A stretch of DNA of 64,000 bases from Scytonema sp. UIC 10036 (GCF_009725235.1 NZ_WJFC01000002.1:1-64000); one strand, 5' to 3'. Shown: positions 18,009 through 27,020, counted from the first letter of the stretch. The notes: a model not told the origin generated them from the letters alone. Translations and numbers: made by a program.

Positions 18009-18315
18009 CTAGCTCTTGACTATTGGCGAGGTTTGGTTCCATTGCTCAGAAAAAACAAACTGTTCTAAGGGCTTGCGGGTGCGCGGAGAATTCTCTCGTT
18101 GCTGCAACCTTTCGGACAGGGTTTTTGGATCTCCTAAATAACCCAATGCGATCGCCGCTACTGGTTCATAGTCTTCAGGAATACCGTATATCTGTCGCGC
18201 TAGTGGGACATCAAACCCTGCCATTTGGTGAATGTATAGCCCTAATGCGGTCCCTTGGAGAGCTAATTCGGTAGATGCTGCTCCAACATCATGAAAAGCA
18301 TGTCGGTTTTCCTCG
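18009..18315 (-). pseudogene. Nitroreductase-family protein, C-terminal fragment
   Basis: The minus frame reads NRHAFHDVGAASTELALQGT, ALGLYIHQMAGFDVPLARQI, then PEDYEPVAAIALGYLG and a normal C-terminus ending PIVKS. This is the FMN-binding C-terminal half of a nitroreductase. It is cut at about 18315 by an IS1380-type remnant. The N-terminal half of a protein of the same family, also cut, is at 49678-49938, so the two may derive from one gene or from two decaying copies. Confidence 0.8.
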
Positions 18316-18537
18316 ATTGCTTATATTTTGATGAATGCTTTACGAGAGCAGTGTTTAGCTAACACCGAACTAAAAAATGCTCAAGTCGGAACTATTCGTG
18401 GCAATTTACTGAAGTTAGGGGCAATTATCACTGTTAATACCCAAAAGATTTTGATTGCAATTAGTAGTGGTTGTCCCTACCAAAATATTTTTGCAACTGC
18501 TTACAGTTGTTTATCTCGACTCCCTTGTATTGGTTGA
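18316..18537 (+). pseudogene. IS1380-family transposase, C-terminal fragment
   Basis: The frame reads LMNALREQCLANTELKNAQV, TIRGNLLKLGAIITVNTQKI, then IAISSGCPYQNIFATAY, matching the C-terminal end of IS1380-type DDE transposases (the 'LLKIGA-V-I--RRI--A-AS-CPY' pattern). The rest of the gene is absent. It interrupts the nitroreductase fragment. Confidence 0.7.
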
Positions 18538-18833
18538 TTTGCAATTATTTGGTTGAAATTCTATTTATTAGCTTGTAGTTTGGGTTTACTTGACTTAACC
18601 CTAGTTTTGGCATATCTAATTTTCCGACTCAAGTGTTTTTCTTTCAACACTTACTAGATTTATTGTTATTTATGCATCTGTATGCTTTCGATTTCTACTT
18701 AAATTTATCTGATTTTTTCATCTTGTTTACTGATGTATTAATTAAATCATCCTACATTTTGCTTGTGCCATTGATTTTTTTCCACTTGTGAGAAATCCGG
18801 GTTTAGTCCCAACTGCGTATAATTAAGTACAAA
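18538..18833. other. Non-coding remainder of the IS1380-type remnant
   Basis: An AT-rich stretch with no gene. GTGAGAAATCCGGGTTTAG at about 18787-18805 looks like an IS1380-type terminal inverted repeat and would mark the right edge of the element. Confidence 0.45.
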
Positions 18834-21062
18834 CTAAAGCAACTTGTCGAGCATAATCGGCAAATTTCTAATACGTTTTCCGGTGGCGTGGAAAACCGCG
18901 TTGGCGATCGCCGCTGCGACACCGACAATGCCAATTTCGCCCAAACCTTTTGCTCCGAGGGGATTGACAATTGAATCATTTTCTGGTACAAAAATTACGT
19001 CAATATCGTGTATGTCGGCATTGACAGGAACGTGGTACTCCGCCAGATTGTGGTTCATGAACCGTCCGAATTTCTGATCGATCACGCTCTCTTCTTCCAG
19101 AGCCATGCCGATACCCCAGACAACTGCACCGAGAATCTGACTTCGCGCCGTTTTAGGATTCAAAATGCGTCCACCTGCGATCGCACTAACAACCCGCGTG
19201 ACGCGAATCGTGCCCAACTCTTCGTCAACTTTCACTTCACAGAACACCGCCGAATGACAATTCCGTGTGTATTGATTTTGCTTCGAGGAGTTGGGTTGAT
19301 TGGTAGTTTCTTCTTCAATACTGTTGACTTCGCCATGTCGCATTACTTCAGTAATTGAAACAGCCTGTGTTGGATCATGGTTCAATTTAATTTGCTTGTC
19401 GGCAAAACAAAGGTCTTCGATTGAAGCATTGGCGAGGGGTGAATTGTCCATCTTTTGCGTGAGTTTGAATAACTTTTTGCGCACTTCATCGCAGACGACC
19501 TTGACTGCTGAGCCGACTGAAGATGCTGTCCAAGAACCACCTTCAATGGGCGCTTCTGGCAATGATGAATCGCCAAGTTTAAATGTCACATCGTCAATCG
19601 GCAACCCGAGAGTTTCGGCGGCGATTTGCGTCATGATCGTGTAAGTTCCAGTGCCAATATCAGCCGTCGCGCTACTGACGATGAGTTTGCCGTCAGGGAA
19701 CAAAACTGCTTTCGCACTTGCTTTTTGTTGTTGCGCGTCCCAAATGCCAGTTGCCATGCCCCAACCAATCAGATTATCACCCTCACGCATTGAACGCGGT
19801 TCGGGATTTCGCTTTACCCATCCAAATTTCTCGGCGCCTTGTCGGTAACATTCGCGCAGTTCTTTACTTGAAAAAGGTTTGTTTTCGTTTTGATCGCGCT
19901 CAGCGTAATTTTTCAGACGCAGTTCAAGTGGATCGATACCAACTTTATATGCGAGTTCGTCCATCGCGCATTCGAGCGCGTACACGCCTAAGACAGCTCC
20001 TGGCGCTCGCATATCTATCGGCGTGTAAAGGTCAAGCTTTGTAAGTTTGTAATCAAGCTTGACATTATCGCACTGGTAGAGTAAACCTGACCAATTAACA
20101 ACATTTTCGGTAAAATCTTCAAACTGCGAAGTCTCGGCGATCGCTTCGTGAATGACAGCTTCGAGCGTACCATTGGGCGCAGCGCCAAGGGCAAGTTTCT
20201 GCACAGTGCTGGGACGATGGCCAAAGGTGAACATCTGTTGGCGCGTCAGTGACACTCTCACCGAGCGTTTAAGTTCACGTGCCGCCATCACCGCTAAAAA
20301 TAACTGATACTGCGGACGCAAACCTGAACCGAACGCCCCGCCGACATAGGGCGAGATGACACGCACATTATTTTTGGAAAATCCGAAAACATTGCAGACG
20401 TATTGATAACTGTTTGGCGCTCCTTGGGTTTTGTCATAAATAGTAATTTTTTTGCCATCATCTTCCCAGACGACGGTGGAGGCGAAGGACTCCATCGGAT
20501 TGTGATGTTCCACAGGCGAAGCGTATTCAGCTTCGTGTTGAATGGCAGCGTTGGCAAAAGCTTTTTCGGCATAGCCGCGCGGTTTTGGTGGTGGTTCGCT
20601 GCCCGGTCTCATTGTTGGTTTGTAGGCTTGTTCGCGCTTTGCATCCAAATCAGTGACGTGGATTTCACGTTCGTACTCGACTCGGACGAGTGTCGCCCCA
20701 TAACGCGCAAGCTCAAAGGTTTCGGCGACGACAAGCGCAACGGGTTGTCCGCTATACAAAATCTTATCTTCATGAAGGGGACGAAACGGTGAACCATGCG
20801 GTGCAGTTTCGTCCTTGTAACTGCTGTCAAACCACGCAGTATTAGGTGCGTTTTCGTGAGTGAACACTTGCAACACGCCTTCAAGGTTGAGCGCATCACT
20901 AGCGTCAATTTTCGTGATTCTCCCTTTAGCAATCTGACTGGAAACGACGTAACCGTAGGTAAGATTGGGAACATTGAATTCGGCGGCGTATTTCGCTTTG
21001 CCGATTACTTTGGCATGTCCGTCAACACGACTAGTCGGTTGTCCAATATAGCTCGTAGTCAT
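18834..21062 (-). CDS. Molybdopterin-binding subunit of a xanthine dehydrogenase/aldehyde oxidase family enzyme
   Basis: The large catalytic subunit (about 742 residues) of a molybdenum hydroxylase that oxidises aldehydes or N-heterocycles with water as oxygen donor. It shows IGQPTSRVDGHAKVIGKAKY at the N-terminus, SSQIAKGRI, the GGAFGSGLRPQYQ cofactor loop, the DMRAPGAVLGVYALECAMDE block, and GAKGLGEIGIVGVAAAIANA near the C-terminus with the catalytic Glu of GLGEIG. The ORF extends to 21110, but MTTSYIGQP at 21062 starts 1 nt after the FAD-subunit stop and is the natural start. Last gene of a three-gene operon. Related to PaoC/YagR; substrate unknown. Confidence 0.92.
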   Translation of the reverse strand: MTTSYIGQPTSRVDGHAKVIGKAKYAAEFNVPNLTYGYVVSSQIAKGRITKIDASDALNLEGVLQVFTHENAPNTAWFDSSYKDETAPHGSPFRPLHEDKILYSGQPVALVVAETFELARYGATLVRVEYEREIHVTDLDAKREQAYKPTMRPGSEPPPKPRGYAEKAFANAAIQHEAEYASPVEHHNPMESFASTVVWEDDGKKITIYDKTQGAPNSYQYVCNVFGFSKNNVRVISPYVGGAFGSGLRPQYQLFLAVMAARELKRSVRVSLTRQQMFTFGHRPSTVQKLALGAAPNGTLEAVIHEAIAETSQFEDFTENVVNWSGLLYQCDNVKLDYKLTKLDLYTPIDMRAPGAVLGVYALECAMDELAYKVGIDPLELRLKNYAERDQNENKPFSSKELRECYRQGAEKFGWVKRNPEPRSMREGDNLIGWGMATGIWDAQQQKASAKAVLFPDGKLIVSSATADIGTGTYTIMTQIAAETLGLPIDDVTFKLGDSSLPEAPIEGGSWTASSVGSAVKVVCDEVRKKLFKLTQKMDNSPLANASIEDLCFADKQIKLNHDPTQAVSITEVMRHGEVNSIEEETTNQPNSSKQNQYTRNCHSAVFCEVKVDEELGTIRVTRVVSAIAGGRILNPKTARSQILGAVVWGIGMALEEESVIDQKFGRFMNHNLAEYHVPVNADIHDIDVIFVPENDSIVNPLGAKGLGEIGIVGVAAAIANAVFHATGKRIRNLPIMLDKLL

Positions 21063-21063
21063 A

Positions 21064-22053
21064 TTATTGCTCCATTTCTGCGGCTTGCTTGAGAGCGCGA
21101 ACGATCGCACGTTTCACCAATTCTATTTTGAACGTGTTGTGACCAAAGCCTTTTGCGTCGCGCACAATAGCTTCTGTACATGCCTGGAAGTTTTCCTGAT
21201 TAGCACTTTTACCTAAGAGCATTGCTTCGGCTTCCGTATTACGCCAAGGCTTGTGCGCCACACCGCCAAGGGCGAGGCGTGCTTGTTTAATTTGATCGCC
21301 ATCCATTTCTAGCGCAACAGCAACCGACACAAGGGCAAATGCATAGGATGTACGATCGCGGAGTTTCAGATAAGTGTAATTTTTGGCAAAGCCTTTTGCG
21401 GGTAAGTCAACTGCCGTAATGATTTCGTCCGCCTGTAAATTAGTGTCAATGTGCGGCGTATCACCAGGTAAACGATGAAATTCGGCAAATGGTATTGTAC
21501 GATCGCCATTATTCCCTGTGACGCGAACAACCGCTTTCAACGCTGCAAGCGCAATACACATATCCGACGGATGGGTGGCGATACAGTGTTCGCTCGTGCC
21601 TAAAATTGCGTGAATGCGGTTGAAACCATCAATCGCGGGGCAGCCTGTTCCAGGTTCGCGTTTATTGCAGGGTGTCGCTGTATCGTAAAAGTAATAACAG
21701 CGCGTTCGCTGCAAAAGATTTCCTCCCGTCGTCGCCATGTTGCGCAGTTGCGGCGACGCACCCGCCAAAATTGCTTTTGAAAGCAGTGGGTAACGCTTTT
21801 CGACTTGTCCATTATAGGCGGTTTCGGCATTTGTCACAAGTGCGCCGATCTGCAAACCGCCGTCTTCGGTGTTTTCAATTTTGTTTAAAGGTAAGCGCGT
21901 AATATCAATCAAACGCGAGGGGCGTGCGACATTTTCCTTCATCAAATCAATTAGATTTGTGCCGCCTGCGATAAACTTCGCCGCGTTGTCCACACCAATC
22001 TCATTCACGACTGTTGCCACATCATCGGCTCTTGTATATGAAAAACTTTTCAT
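21064..22053 (-). CDS. FAD-binding (and 4Fe-4S) subunit of the molybdenum hydroxylase
   Basis: The medium subunit passes electrons from the iron-sulfur subunit to FAD. The N-terminus MKSFSYTRADD is followed by the FAD motif AKFIAGGTNLIDLMK, then ATTGGNLLQRTRCYYF with Cys residues in RCYYFYDTATPCNKREPGTGC. This is the extra 4Fe-4S cluster loop typical of PaoB/YagS-type proteins. A CO-dehydrogenase-type C-terminal domain follows. The ATG at 22053 overlaps the stop of the 2Fe-2S subunit (ATGA), so I prefer it to the longer ORF at 22125. About 329 residues. Confidence 0.92.
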   Translation of the reverse strand: MKSFSYTRADDVATVVNEIGVDNAAKFIAGGTNLIDLMKENVARPSRLIDITRLPLNKIENTEDGGLQIGALVTNAETAYNGQVEKRYPLLSKAILAGASPQLRNMATTGGNLLQRTRCYYFYDTATPCNKREPGTGCPAIDGFNRIHAILGTSEHCIATHPSDMCIALAALKAVVRVTGNNGDRTIPFAEFHRLPGDTPHIDTNLQADEIITAVDLPAKGFAKNYTYLKLRDRTSYAFALVSVAVALEMDGDQIKQARLALGGVAHKPWRNTEAEAMLLGKSANQENFQACTEAIVRDAKGFGHNTFKIELVKRAIVRALKQAAEMEQ

Positions 22054-22583
22054 TGTTCCGCCTTCCTTTCCCCCGTTTGTATCACCTCTTGAATCGCTGC
22101 GACTATATTCGGGTAAGCACCGCAACGACAGATGTTGCCGCTCATCAACTCGCGGATGTCATCTGCCGTTTCTGCTCTACCCTCAGCCATCAAACCAACA
22201 GCGGAGCAAATTTGACCAGGTGTGCAATATCCGCATTGAAAAGCGTCGTGTTCAATAAACGCTTGTTGCAAAGGATGAAGTACTTCCCCTTGAGCAAGTC
22301 CTTCAATTGTTGTCACCTCGGCGTCATCTTTCATGATTGCTAAAGTCAGACAGGAATTAATGCGCTTGCCATCCACTAAAATCGTGCAAGCTCCGCATTG
22401 TCCGTGATCGCATCCTTTTTTCGTCCCGGTTAAATCAAGATACTCGCGCAGAGCGTCGAGCAAAGTTGTCCAAGGCGCGATCTCCATTTGTTTTTCTGTG
22501 CCATTAACTTTTAGAGTAATTAAAGTCTTCGAGGGCAACGAAGCTGAGATGTCCGCTACTCCATTTTCTAATTTCATGTTCAT
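22050..22583 (-). CDS. 2Fe-2S subunit of the molybdenum hydroxylase
   Basis: The small subunit with two [2Fe-2S] clusters: the plant-type ferredoxin site CDHGQCGACTILVDGKRINSC in two parts (CDHGQCGACTILVDG, then NSC), and the alpha-helical site FQCGYCTPGQ with GNICRCGAY. Start ATG at 22583 (MNMKLENGV) follows AGGA at good spacing; the 22631 ORF start is not supported. There is no twin-arginine signal, unlike periplasmic PaoA, so the complex is probably cytoplasmic. First gene of the operon. No XdhC/PaoD-like cofactor-insertion chaperone is next to it. Confidence 0.93.
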   Translation of the reverse strand: MNMKLENGVADISASLPSKTLITLKVNGTEKQMEIAPWTTLLDALREYLDLTGTKKGCDHGQCGACTILVDGKRINSCLTLAIMKDDAEVTTIEGLAQGEVLHPLQQAFIEHDAFQCGYCTPGQICSAVGLMAEGRAETADDIRELMSGNICRCGAYPNIVAAIQEVIQTGERKAEQ

Positions 22584-22631
22584 GGAAAGTCCTAGAGAAT
22601 CCTTCTTTCCTGATGCGCGTTGTGTGTACAC

Positions 22632-22989
22632 TCTTGGGCAATTACTACAGAATTTGACCCAAAGACTATAACAAACTCTTGAATCAAGATTTTACTATAT
22701 GCTTAAATAGACTAACTTAAGTTTTGAATTTTGAACACGCGAATAAGTATAAAAAGCACCGTACTAATCTATCCTCTATCGTTGGTAGATGATGCCTAAG
22801 TTATTGGATTGTCTAAAGGAATAAATTAGTGCTAAATCTAGATGCGATCGCGAATACAAAAGCACGCTGGTAAAACTTCGCAGGCTTTGTTTGTGAAGCT
22901 GAGCCAGTGCGTTAGGCGGCTCTGCTAGTTACAAAAATATGTGAAATATATGTATTTTTTTTAAAACTAGTTGTTAAAAGTAATGATCG
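22632..22989. other. Promoter region of the molybdenum hydroxylase operon
   Basis: About 360 nt without a gene. It contains HIP1 words and a short hairpin (GAGCCAGTGCGTTAGGCGGCTC) at about 22900-22922 of the REP type. Confidence 0.3.
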
Positions 22990-23345
22990 CTCGTGCCCCT
23001 GGTTGATATCAGTATCGCTTGCTTCAGTTGGCTCCTAACCGTAGTATCTTTGCGGCAATTGATGGCATTGATTGTATCATACCAGATGCAGAGCAGCCCC
23101 ACGGGGTTGCACAAATACTTTTTCTTTCTCAAGAAGACCAAAAGACTTTTGGTACTAGTTCACCGATCACTCAGTTCATCCACAAAGATGAGCAGAACTT
23201 GTGCGATCGCAACGTTACTGTGTCGTCAATTGACGGCGACGCGCAAACCTACATTGACCAGACTGGGGAGGAAACGCCCAATCGCCTGTCTCCCAACTCG
23301 CAGTTGGTAAAATTTTTCTCCCACCATTCCTGCATCTGCTTGTCC
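22990..23345. pseudogene. Unresolved decayed coding region, possibly an IS4/Tn5-type transposase start
   Basis: The plus strand has an open frame 23019-23423 with no recognisable domain and no good start signal. On the minus strand, from about 23342, one frame reads MQEWWEKNF-TNCELGDRRLG, resembling the N-terminus of Tn5/IS4-type transposases (W-E--F----LGD-RL), and then breaks into stops. I regard this as a remnant and give it no function. Confidence 0.3.
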
Positions 23346-23363
23346 TCCTGGTTAAATTCCTTA

Positions 23364-23422
23364 GTGCTACATCCTGTTGAAACAATAGAGAAGAAATCTA
23401 AGGATTTTTCGAGGAAATTGTG
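23364..23422 (-). promoter_or_regulatory. Stress-motif copy D
   Basis: Minus-strand reading: CACAATTTCCTCGAAAAATC, CTTAGATTTCTTCTCTATTG, then TTTCAACAGGATGTAGCAC. It faces the decayed region and, about 780 nt further on, the molybdenum hydroxylase operon. Confidence 0.6.
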
Positions 23423-23552
23423 ATTGCTTGCAGAAGAACCGATGCTTGAGGGTCAGGGAACGAACTTAAAAATCTCAGTATTCCATCAGATTCTGCTTAG
23501 GATTGCTCGCTAAGTTAGATCAAATTCATTAACCCGTTTAGGCTCAATAACC

Positions 23553-23798
23553 ATGACTTGCATAACTTGGGAAGAATGGAGGCAACAGAGCTACGAACTA
23601 TCCGGTGGACGTATCGAATTTCCAGAGGATGAAGATGTAATGACGAGAGATTATCCAATCACTTATTACTACTTTGTTCATCGAGTACCACCAATCGACT
23701 ATCTATCAAATTTCTTGATCGTTTACAGCGATCGAGGAAATGAAACTGGTGTTTTTTGCGATCCAGATTCCTCAGATATGTTTTGGGGTTCTGAATGA
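23553..23798 (+). CDS. Small hypothetical protein
   Basis: An 81-residue acidic protein (TWEEWRQQSYELSGGR, YYYFVHRVPP, DPDSSDMFWGSE). No signal peptide, membrane segment or known motif. The many aromatic and acidic residues suggest a folded cytosolic protein. No clear SD; the start follows CTCAATAACC. It stands alone. Family unknown. Confidence 0.5.
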   Translation: MTCITWEEWRQQSYELSGGRIEFPEDEDVMTRDYPITYYYFVHRVPPIDYLSNFLIVYSDRGNETGVFCDPDSSDMFWGSE

Positions 23799-24693
23799 AA
23801 GCAACGACACAGCTTCAGCAGAAGATTTAGCTGAAGTGGATGTTACGACTGTAGCATTTATAGAACTAGCCCTTTCAAGGTGTTGTTTAATGGGGTGATT
23901 TGTAGTTTTGTAAAAAGAGGTGCAAATCTATTGGGTCTAATTGACTTTGGCAAAGTTATACTTTCATTTTTTAGCACGTAATTACGTTATTTTTGGCAAA
24001 TTTTGTGTTAACTTAAATCCATAAATTCTCAACTGTATTAATGCTATCCATTGCTACAAAAACATTCCAGACATTTTACTTAACTTAACTATTTTGGCAA
24101 GCTTATAGTGCTATTTTGTGGTTCCGGCAATATTATCATGACCTTCGCCAAATTTTGGTAGTGAGTGATTAGAAACATTGGTATTTCAGCCTTTGTAGCG
24201 GCAATATTATGGTTTCAGCTTTGGCAATATTATCGTCACACCGACACATTTTTGAAACCACATTAAGAAAGTGTTTTGGGGACTGTTCATTCCATGAAAT
24301 AACACCGGGGTCTCTTAATAAAGTATTCCTGTATACAAATATCCGAGATAGCAATTGTTACTTCTGAGAAGCAAAATCTTGATTAACTATAACTTTTGAA
24401 AGAACATCAGTAATTTATTTTTAACTACACTTTTAAAAAAGAACTCAGAATTCAGAACTCAGGAGTCAGAATCAAAAAGCCTTTTATATTATTTATCAGA
24501 AAGGCAGAGGTCAGGAGCCAGTATTCCCTTCTGCCTCCTGACCTCTGCCCGTGACCGAAGGGAACAAGGGTCTAAAACCCCACCGTCTACGCGGTGCTCA
24601 CAATTGGTTGGGGTCTGAATCCCCATCCAATTGTTCCTTCTGCCCTCTGCCCTCTGCCTCCTGCCTTCTTCAATTGTAGTTTTGGCTTAGCCT
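23799..24693. other. 900-nt non-coding region with short repeats before the ParB-like gene
   Basis: No gene seen. 23980-24240 holds several related words: GGCAATATTAT at about 24126, 24199 and 24225, and TTGGCAAATTTTG or CCAAATTTTGG variants at about 23993 and 24149. About 24490-24665 is low-complexity DNA made of CTGCCTCCTGACCTCTGCC-like heptads plus a palindrome around CAATTGGTTGGGG. Possible binding sites for the ParB-like protein or a transposon end; see findings. Confidence 0.4.
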
Positions 24694-25686
24694 ATGTCTA
24701 CTACAACTTTTGAAAAATCTCCATTACCTATGACTACATCTGCTCCTACACTAGAGTACCTTCCCATTGCACAAATTCGCATCGACGGCGGTACTCAGTC
24801 ACGGGTCAAACTTAATTGGGATGTCATTGCAGAATATGCTGAAGCGATAGAGTTAAATGCCATTTTTCCCCCGATTCTAGTATTTTACGACGGCAAAAAC
24901 TATTGGCTAGCAGATGGTTTCCATCGGCTTTATGCAACGAAGAAAGCTGGGCGTCAGGTGATTGCCCCACAAGTACGCCAAGGTAGTCGTCGCGACGCTT
25001 TGCTGTACTCGGTGGGAGCGAATGCCAACCACGGTTTACGACGTACCAACGCAGATAAGCGTCGTGCGGTGGATATAATGCTACGAGATGAAGAGTGGAG
25101 TCGTTGGAGTAATCGGGAGATTGCCAAACGTTGTGGGGTTTCTGAATTTATGGTTCGCCAAATGCGTGAATCTATCTGCGATAAAATCGCAAATAATAGC
25201 AAACGAATTGCACAACGTCAAGGAAAAACTTACACGCTTGAGACCGCTAATATTGGCGAGGGTACGACATCGGCACAAATTCCAGAATCTCCAAAGCTAT
25301 ATGGAGAGGATGAATGCGGTCGAGTACTGATGCCCACAGGCAACCCTCAACAGAGTCAGGGGGAGCGATCTGATAGTAGTGCGGGCGTTGTGATTAATGA
25401 CCAAACTCTCAGCTTTCAAGAACCCGACGAGGTACAGCTGTTCGATGAACAATCTGTAACCGATTTACACCCACAGCCTGAAGATGAGTTTCACTCTGCG
25501 CCCACAAAGGAAACGAGCAAGCCTCAAGACATAGTGAATAACATTGCAATGAAAATCATGCACCTGTCTCCTACTCAACTGAGCAGGGTTATTTGCGTAT
25601 GTGCCAGCAATGGGTTAAGTGAATTTCATTTCAAAGCTATGAGCAAAGCTGTTAAACAGGCGCTTGCGAAACTTAAGACAAAATAG
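24694..25686 (+). CDS. ParB/Srx-like N-terminal domain protein
   Basis: 330 residues. Residues about 22-115 form a ParB-like nuclease/CTPase fold: LEYLPIAQIRIDGGTQSR, then PPILVFYDGKNYWLADGFHR (the family's G-HR box), and SVGANANHGLRRTNADKRRA. A helix-turn-helix follows at about 130-155 (SNREIAKRCGVSEFMVRQMR). The region 160-280 is a low-complexity acidic/Ser-Gln linker. The last 50 residues (KIMHLSPTQLSRVICVCASN) form a small helical domain. No ParA partner is adjacent, so a regulatory or mobile-element role is more likely than segregation. The arrangement resembles StrR/ParB-like regulators. No SD before ATG 24694; a later Met (MTTSAP) is possible. Confidence 0.8.
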   Translation: MSTTTFEKSPLPMTTSAPTLEYLPIAQIRIDGGTQSRVKLNWDVIAEYAEAIELNAIFPPILVFYDGKNYWLADGFHRLYATKKAGRQVIAPQVRQGSRRDALLYSVGANANHGLRRTNADKRRAVDIMLRDEEWSRWSNREIAKRCGVSEFMVRQMRESICDKIANNSKRIAQRQGKTYTLETANIGEGTTSAQIPESPKLYGEDECGRVLMPTGNPQQSQGERSDSSAGVVINDQTLSFQEPDEVQLFDEQSVTDLHPQPEDEFHSAPTKETSKPQDIVNNIAMKIMHLSPTQLSRVICVCASNGLSEFHFKAMSKAVKQALAKLKTK

Positions 25687-25719
25687 GGCGAAAAGAGTTG
25701 ATTATGACTTTATAAGAAA

Positions 25720-25815
25720 GTAGGCTGAAAACCCTTCGGCTATGCCTTCGGCACGCTGCGCGAACAGCCAAGGGATGAAAGCCACGACGCAGGGTTTACC
25801 CTGCCGTGACCTAAT
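25720..25815. repeat. REP-like palindromic repeats after the ParB-like gene
   Basis: AACCCTTCGGCTATGCCTTC, GGCACGCTGCGCGAACAGCC, and CGCAGGGTTTACCCTGCCGTG are short GC-rich palindromes of the kind found at 28800-28915 and 29450-29630. The rest of 25816-26280 is AT-rich and gene-free and presumably carries the promoter of the HetP-like gene. Confidence 0.5.
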
Positions 25816-26280
25816 CTTTTCAGTAGATCGTGATGGAGTAGAGAGCCAAACGCCTCAAAAACAGCTTTAAAATTGATGCCTAGCTCTGCTTCTAGCCTTT
25901 TCTACTAGAGGGTATTGCATATTTTTCGCGGCTTTCCTACGTTAGCTTAAGAGTTTTTCCATTCAACTTTAGTAGCCTTAATTGGATTAAGGACACAATA
26001 ATATTTTGATTTGTAGCCTAAAAAATTTTGTGAAGACAAGTATACCGTTTAAATCTAATTTGACACAACAATATCGATTTACAGCAATCTTAAATAAATA
26101 GTGAACTTGCCCGTGATGACTGATAGTAGGTAGTGGAGAAGAACTAACAACTACCGACTAACTACTAACGGAACAAACACAAAATTTCACAAATAAAATG
26201 GGATTCCTGTATATAACTACCTTTAGCCAGATAAAAATATTGCATTCATAGCCTGTTTCACTTAGACAAGAGAGAATACC

Positions 26281-26949
26281 ATGACTAAACATACCAATTC
26301 TTGTAATACAACACTTAACAAAGTAATGAGTTTAGAACAATTTGAGCAGGTCGTTGCAGCAATCCTTGACGGTAAATATTCCTGGGCTTGTGTTTTGATT
26401 CTTCGTTTTGCTGGTTACAAGCCCTTACACTACATTCCTTACCGTACTTATAAGCGATTGGTAAAAGAAAACAGCGAAGATTGTAGAGTCAGCAAATATC
26501 AAAGTGATAGGACATCTTGCCAGAGTGATTCAAGCAGAAAATTTGAGGGTAATTATCTAGAGATAGTTCGTGAGCAACGAACATCTGATATTGATTATCT
26601 AGAAGCTACTTGCCAGCAACAAACACAGATAGATAGTGGCAGTTTGGAGCAGTGTTTGAGGGATGAAACGGATCTGCATAATATCAGGATGCAATGTCCT
26701 CACTGCTCTTCAAGTCAAATTAGAAGAAACGGTCATCGTCAGGGGAAACAAAACTACCTTTGCCGTAACTGCGGACGACAATTCATTGAGTTTTACTCTG
26801 CCAAAGGATATACCGATGAAACTAAGGAACAATGCTTAAAAATGTATGTTGATGGTATGGGATTTCGTGAGATTGAACGAGTAAGTGGGGTTCATCACAC
26901 CACAGTTATTCAGTGGGTAAAACAGACCGCAACTCCCCTAGTTAATTAG
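26281..26949 (+). CDS. HetP-domain protein fused to an IS1-type zinc ribbon and helix-turn-helix
   Basis: A chimera of two known modules. Residues about 16-67 (MSLEQFEQVVAAILDGKYSW, ACVLILRFAGYKPLHYIPYR, TYKRLVKEN) are the conserved HetP domain of heterocyst-commitment regulators. A Ser/Gln-rich middle and YLEATCQQQTQIDSG to about 137 still resemble the HetP tail. From residue 140 (MQCPHCSSSQI, NYLCRNCGRQF) comes the zinc ribbon of IS1-type transposases, then KMYVDGMGFREIERVSGVHH, the DNA-binding helix-turn-helix, stopping at TPLVN just before the catalytic domain. SD-like GAGAG precedes the ATG. IS1 sequence seems to have joined the 3' end of a hetP paralogue in frame. Whether it still acts in heterocyst control is unknown. 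Confidence 0.85.
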   Translation: MTKHTNSCNTTLNKVMSLEQFEQVVAAILDGKYSWACVLILRFAGYKPLHYIPYRTYKRLVKENSEDCRVSKYQSDRTSCQSDSSRKFEGNYLEIVREQRTSDIDYLEATCQQQTQIDSGSLEQCLRDETDLHNIRMQCPHCSSSQIRRNGHRQGKQNYLCRNCGRQFIEFYSAKGYTDETKEQCLKMYVDGMGFREIERVSGVHHTTVIQWVKQTATPLVN

Positions 26950-27020
26950 GGCAAACGCATTAAAATTTGTCAATGATGAACTTGACAAAAATACTCGTAT
27001 ATGAGTTGTTTGGTGGTCGC
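26948..27020. repeat. Insertion-sequence end shared with 38379-38450
   Basis: AGGGCAAACGCATTAAAA-TTG, ATGAACTTGACAAAAATAC, CGTATAT-GTTG and GGTGGTCG occur in the same order at both places. Each directly follows a truncated transposase frame, so I read it as the outer end of a deleted IS or a common insertion target. Confidence 0.6.

Noticed and set aside
18834..22053. Plus-strand ORFs opposite the molybdenum hydroxylase genes (up to 129 residues)
   Set aside because: No motifs or ribosome sites; shadows of strongly conserved minus-strand genes.
23019..23423. 134-codon plus-strand ORF as a real gene
   Set aside because: No motif, no start signal, and it runs through stress-motif copy D.
24694..25686. 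ParB-like gene as evidence that the window is a plasmid
   Set aside because: No parA, replication initiator or clear origin is visible; stand-alone ParB-like regulators are common.
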